NCBI GenBank assembly: GCA_964471755.1 | Contig: CAYYJM010000072.1 | Span: forward strand, 1 to 24,003 | Direction of reading: 5' to 3' | DNA from: CAYYJM01 sp964471755 | Lineage (GTDB): Bacteria > Planctomycetota > Planctomycetia > Gemmatales > Gemmataceae | DNA: 24,003 nt | In this document: positions 23,795 to 24,003 of the stretch, one piece after another | Numbering within the stretch: position 1 is the stretch's first letter | Layout of the letters: each line of letters begins with the position of its first letter | Notes under the pieces: model-generated | The model's database searches: none | What the model was told of the DNA's origin: nothing | Seen by the model: only the letters and a program-made list of their open reading frames with translations | Made by a program: the position numbers and the translations under genes

Positions 23795-23841
23795 CGCAGT
23801 CTCCTTTCACAGCGCCCAGCTGTCCATCGTCCACCCACCGA

Positions 23842-23870
23842 AATAGTGCCGCTGACACCGCTCCGGTCAA
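23842..23870 (-). promoter_or_regulatory. Candidate promoter of the small leader-peptide gene
   Basis: On the - strand, TTGACC (23870-23865) and ACTATT (23847-23842) are 17 bases apart, about 48 bases upstream of ATG 23794. The -35 is 5 of 6 to consensus; the -10 is weak. Confidence 0.4.
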
Positions 23871-23894
23871 GCAACGGACATCGGCCGGCGCGTG

Positions 23895-24003
23895 TCATTC
23901 TGAATCATTAGCCGACAAGGCCGCCCGAACCTTTCCAATCCGATCAACGAGCATTTCGCGACTCACTGTCATCGGTCGGCCCTTGCGAGGCGGCCGACGA
24001 GGT
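23895..24003 (-). CDS. Possible C-terminal fragment of a gene entering from the right edge
   Basis: On the - strand a frame is open from the window edge to TGA at 23895-23897. It encodes about 35 residues, 'RRPPRKGRPMTVSREMLVDR' followed by 'IGKVRAALSANDSE', with a helical, natural-looking composition. The fragment is too short to identify, and an internal ATG could also make it a tiny ORF. It runs in the same direction as the small leader peptide, about 100 bases upstream of it. Confidence 0.3.
   Translation of the reverse strand, partial: PRRPPRKGRPMTVSREMLVDRIGKVRAALSANDSE

Noticed and set aside
23405..23911. 168-residue + strand frame past the S46 gene
   Set aside because: Begins inside the S46 gene in another frame, has no ribosome site or motif, and conflicts with the better-supported - strand small gene.

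Overview
The window is high-GC (roughly 65%) bacterial chromosome and reads as a planctomycete, most likely a Gemmataceae-type lineage. The evidence is a DUF1559 protein with a prepilin-type N-terminus, an FG-GAP/ASPIC-type protein, a Uma2-family nuclease, a 'putative ABC exporter' membrane protein, and a Gfo/Idh/MocA oxidoreductase with a signature seen in that phylum. There are two 10-N assembly gaps (6107-6116 and 16740-16749), both inside genes. I found no rRNA, tRNA, CRISPR array, transposase or phage module.

Layout. (1) 3-3761, + strand: a 5'-truncated ABC-exporter membrane protein, an ATP-cone protein with a degenerate ribonucleotide-reductase-like body, and a nitrilase-family amidohydrolase, tightly spaced as one operon. 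It ends in a complex palindromic repeat that supplies the nitrilase stop codon. (2) 3924-7336, + strand: a sigma70-like promoter and gatC-gatA-gatB, the Glu/Asp-tRNA amidotransferase. A large cruciform-type repeat lies between gatA and gatB. (3) 7351-8063, - strand: a small DUF542 protein followed by a frameshifted, shortened FG-GAP/ASPIC-like secreted protein. (4) 8483-9967, + strand: a Uma2 nuclease and a DUF1444-like protein. (5) 9997-11325, - strand: thymidine phosphorylase. (6) 11418-13667, + strand: a promoter with a perfect palindrome, a DUF1559 pseudopilin-like protein and a di-heme cytochrome c peroxidase whose start overlaps the previous stop. (7) 13794-14924: a Gfo/Idh/MocA oxidoreductase without the usual EKP lysine. 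(8) 14962-20747, + strand: a metal-efflux cluster made of a His-rich exported protein, a membrane fusion protein, a heavy-metal RND pump and a His-containing lipoprotein. (9) 20893-23538: a TerB-domain protein and an S46 dipeptidyl-peptidase. (10) 23633-23794, - strand: a short unlisted ORF with a strong RBS whose N-terminus fits a double-glycine-type secretion leader. It is followed by a window-edge fragment of another possible gene.

The main points for follow-up are the candidate leader peptide at 23633-23794, two families of palindromic repeat placed exactly at gene ends (three copies of one within the window), the repairable one-base frameshift at 7737-7741, the promoter/palindrome pair at 11391-11475, and the ATP-cone protein that looks like a catalytically dead reductase. 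Gap lengths can be constrained by reading frame, and neither is likely to be truly 10 bases.
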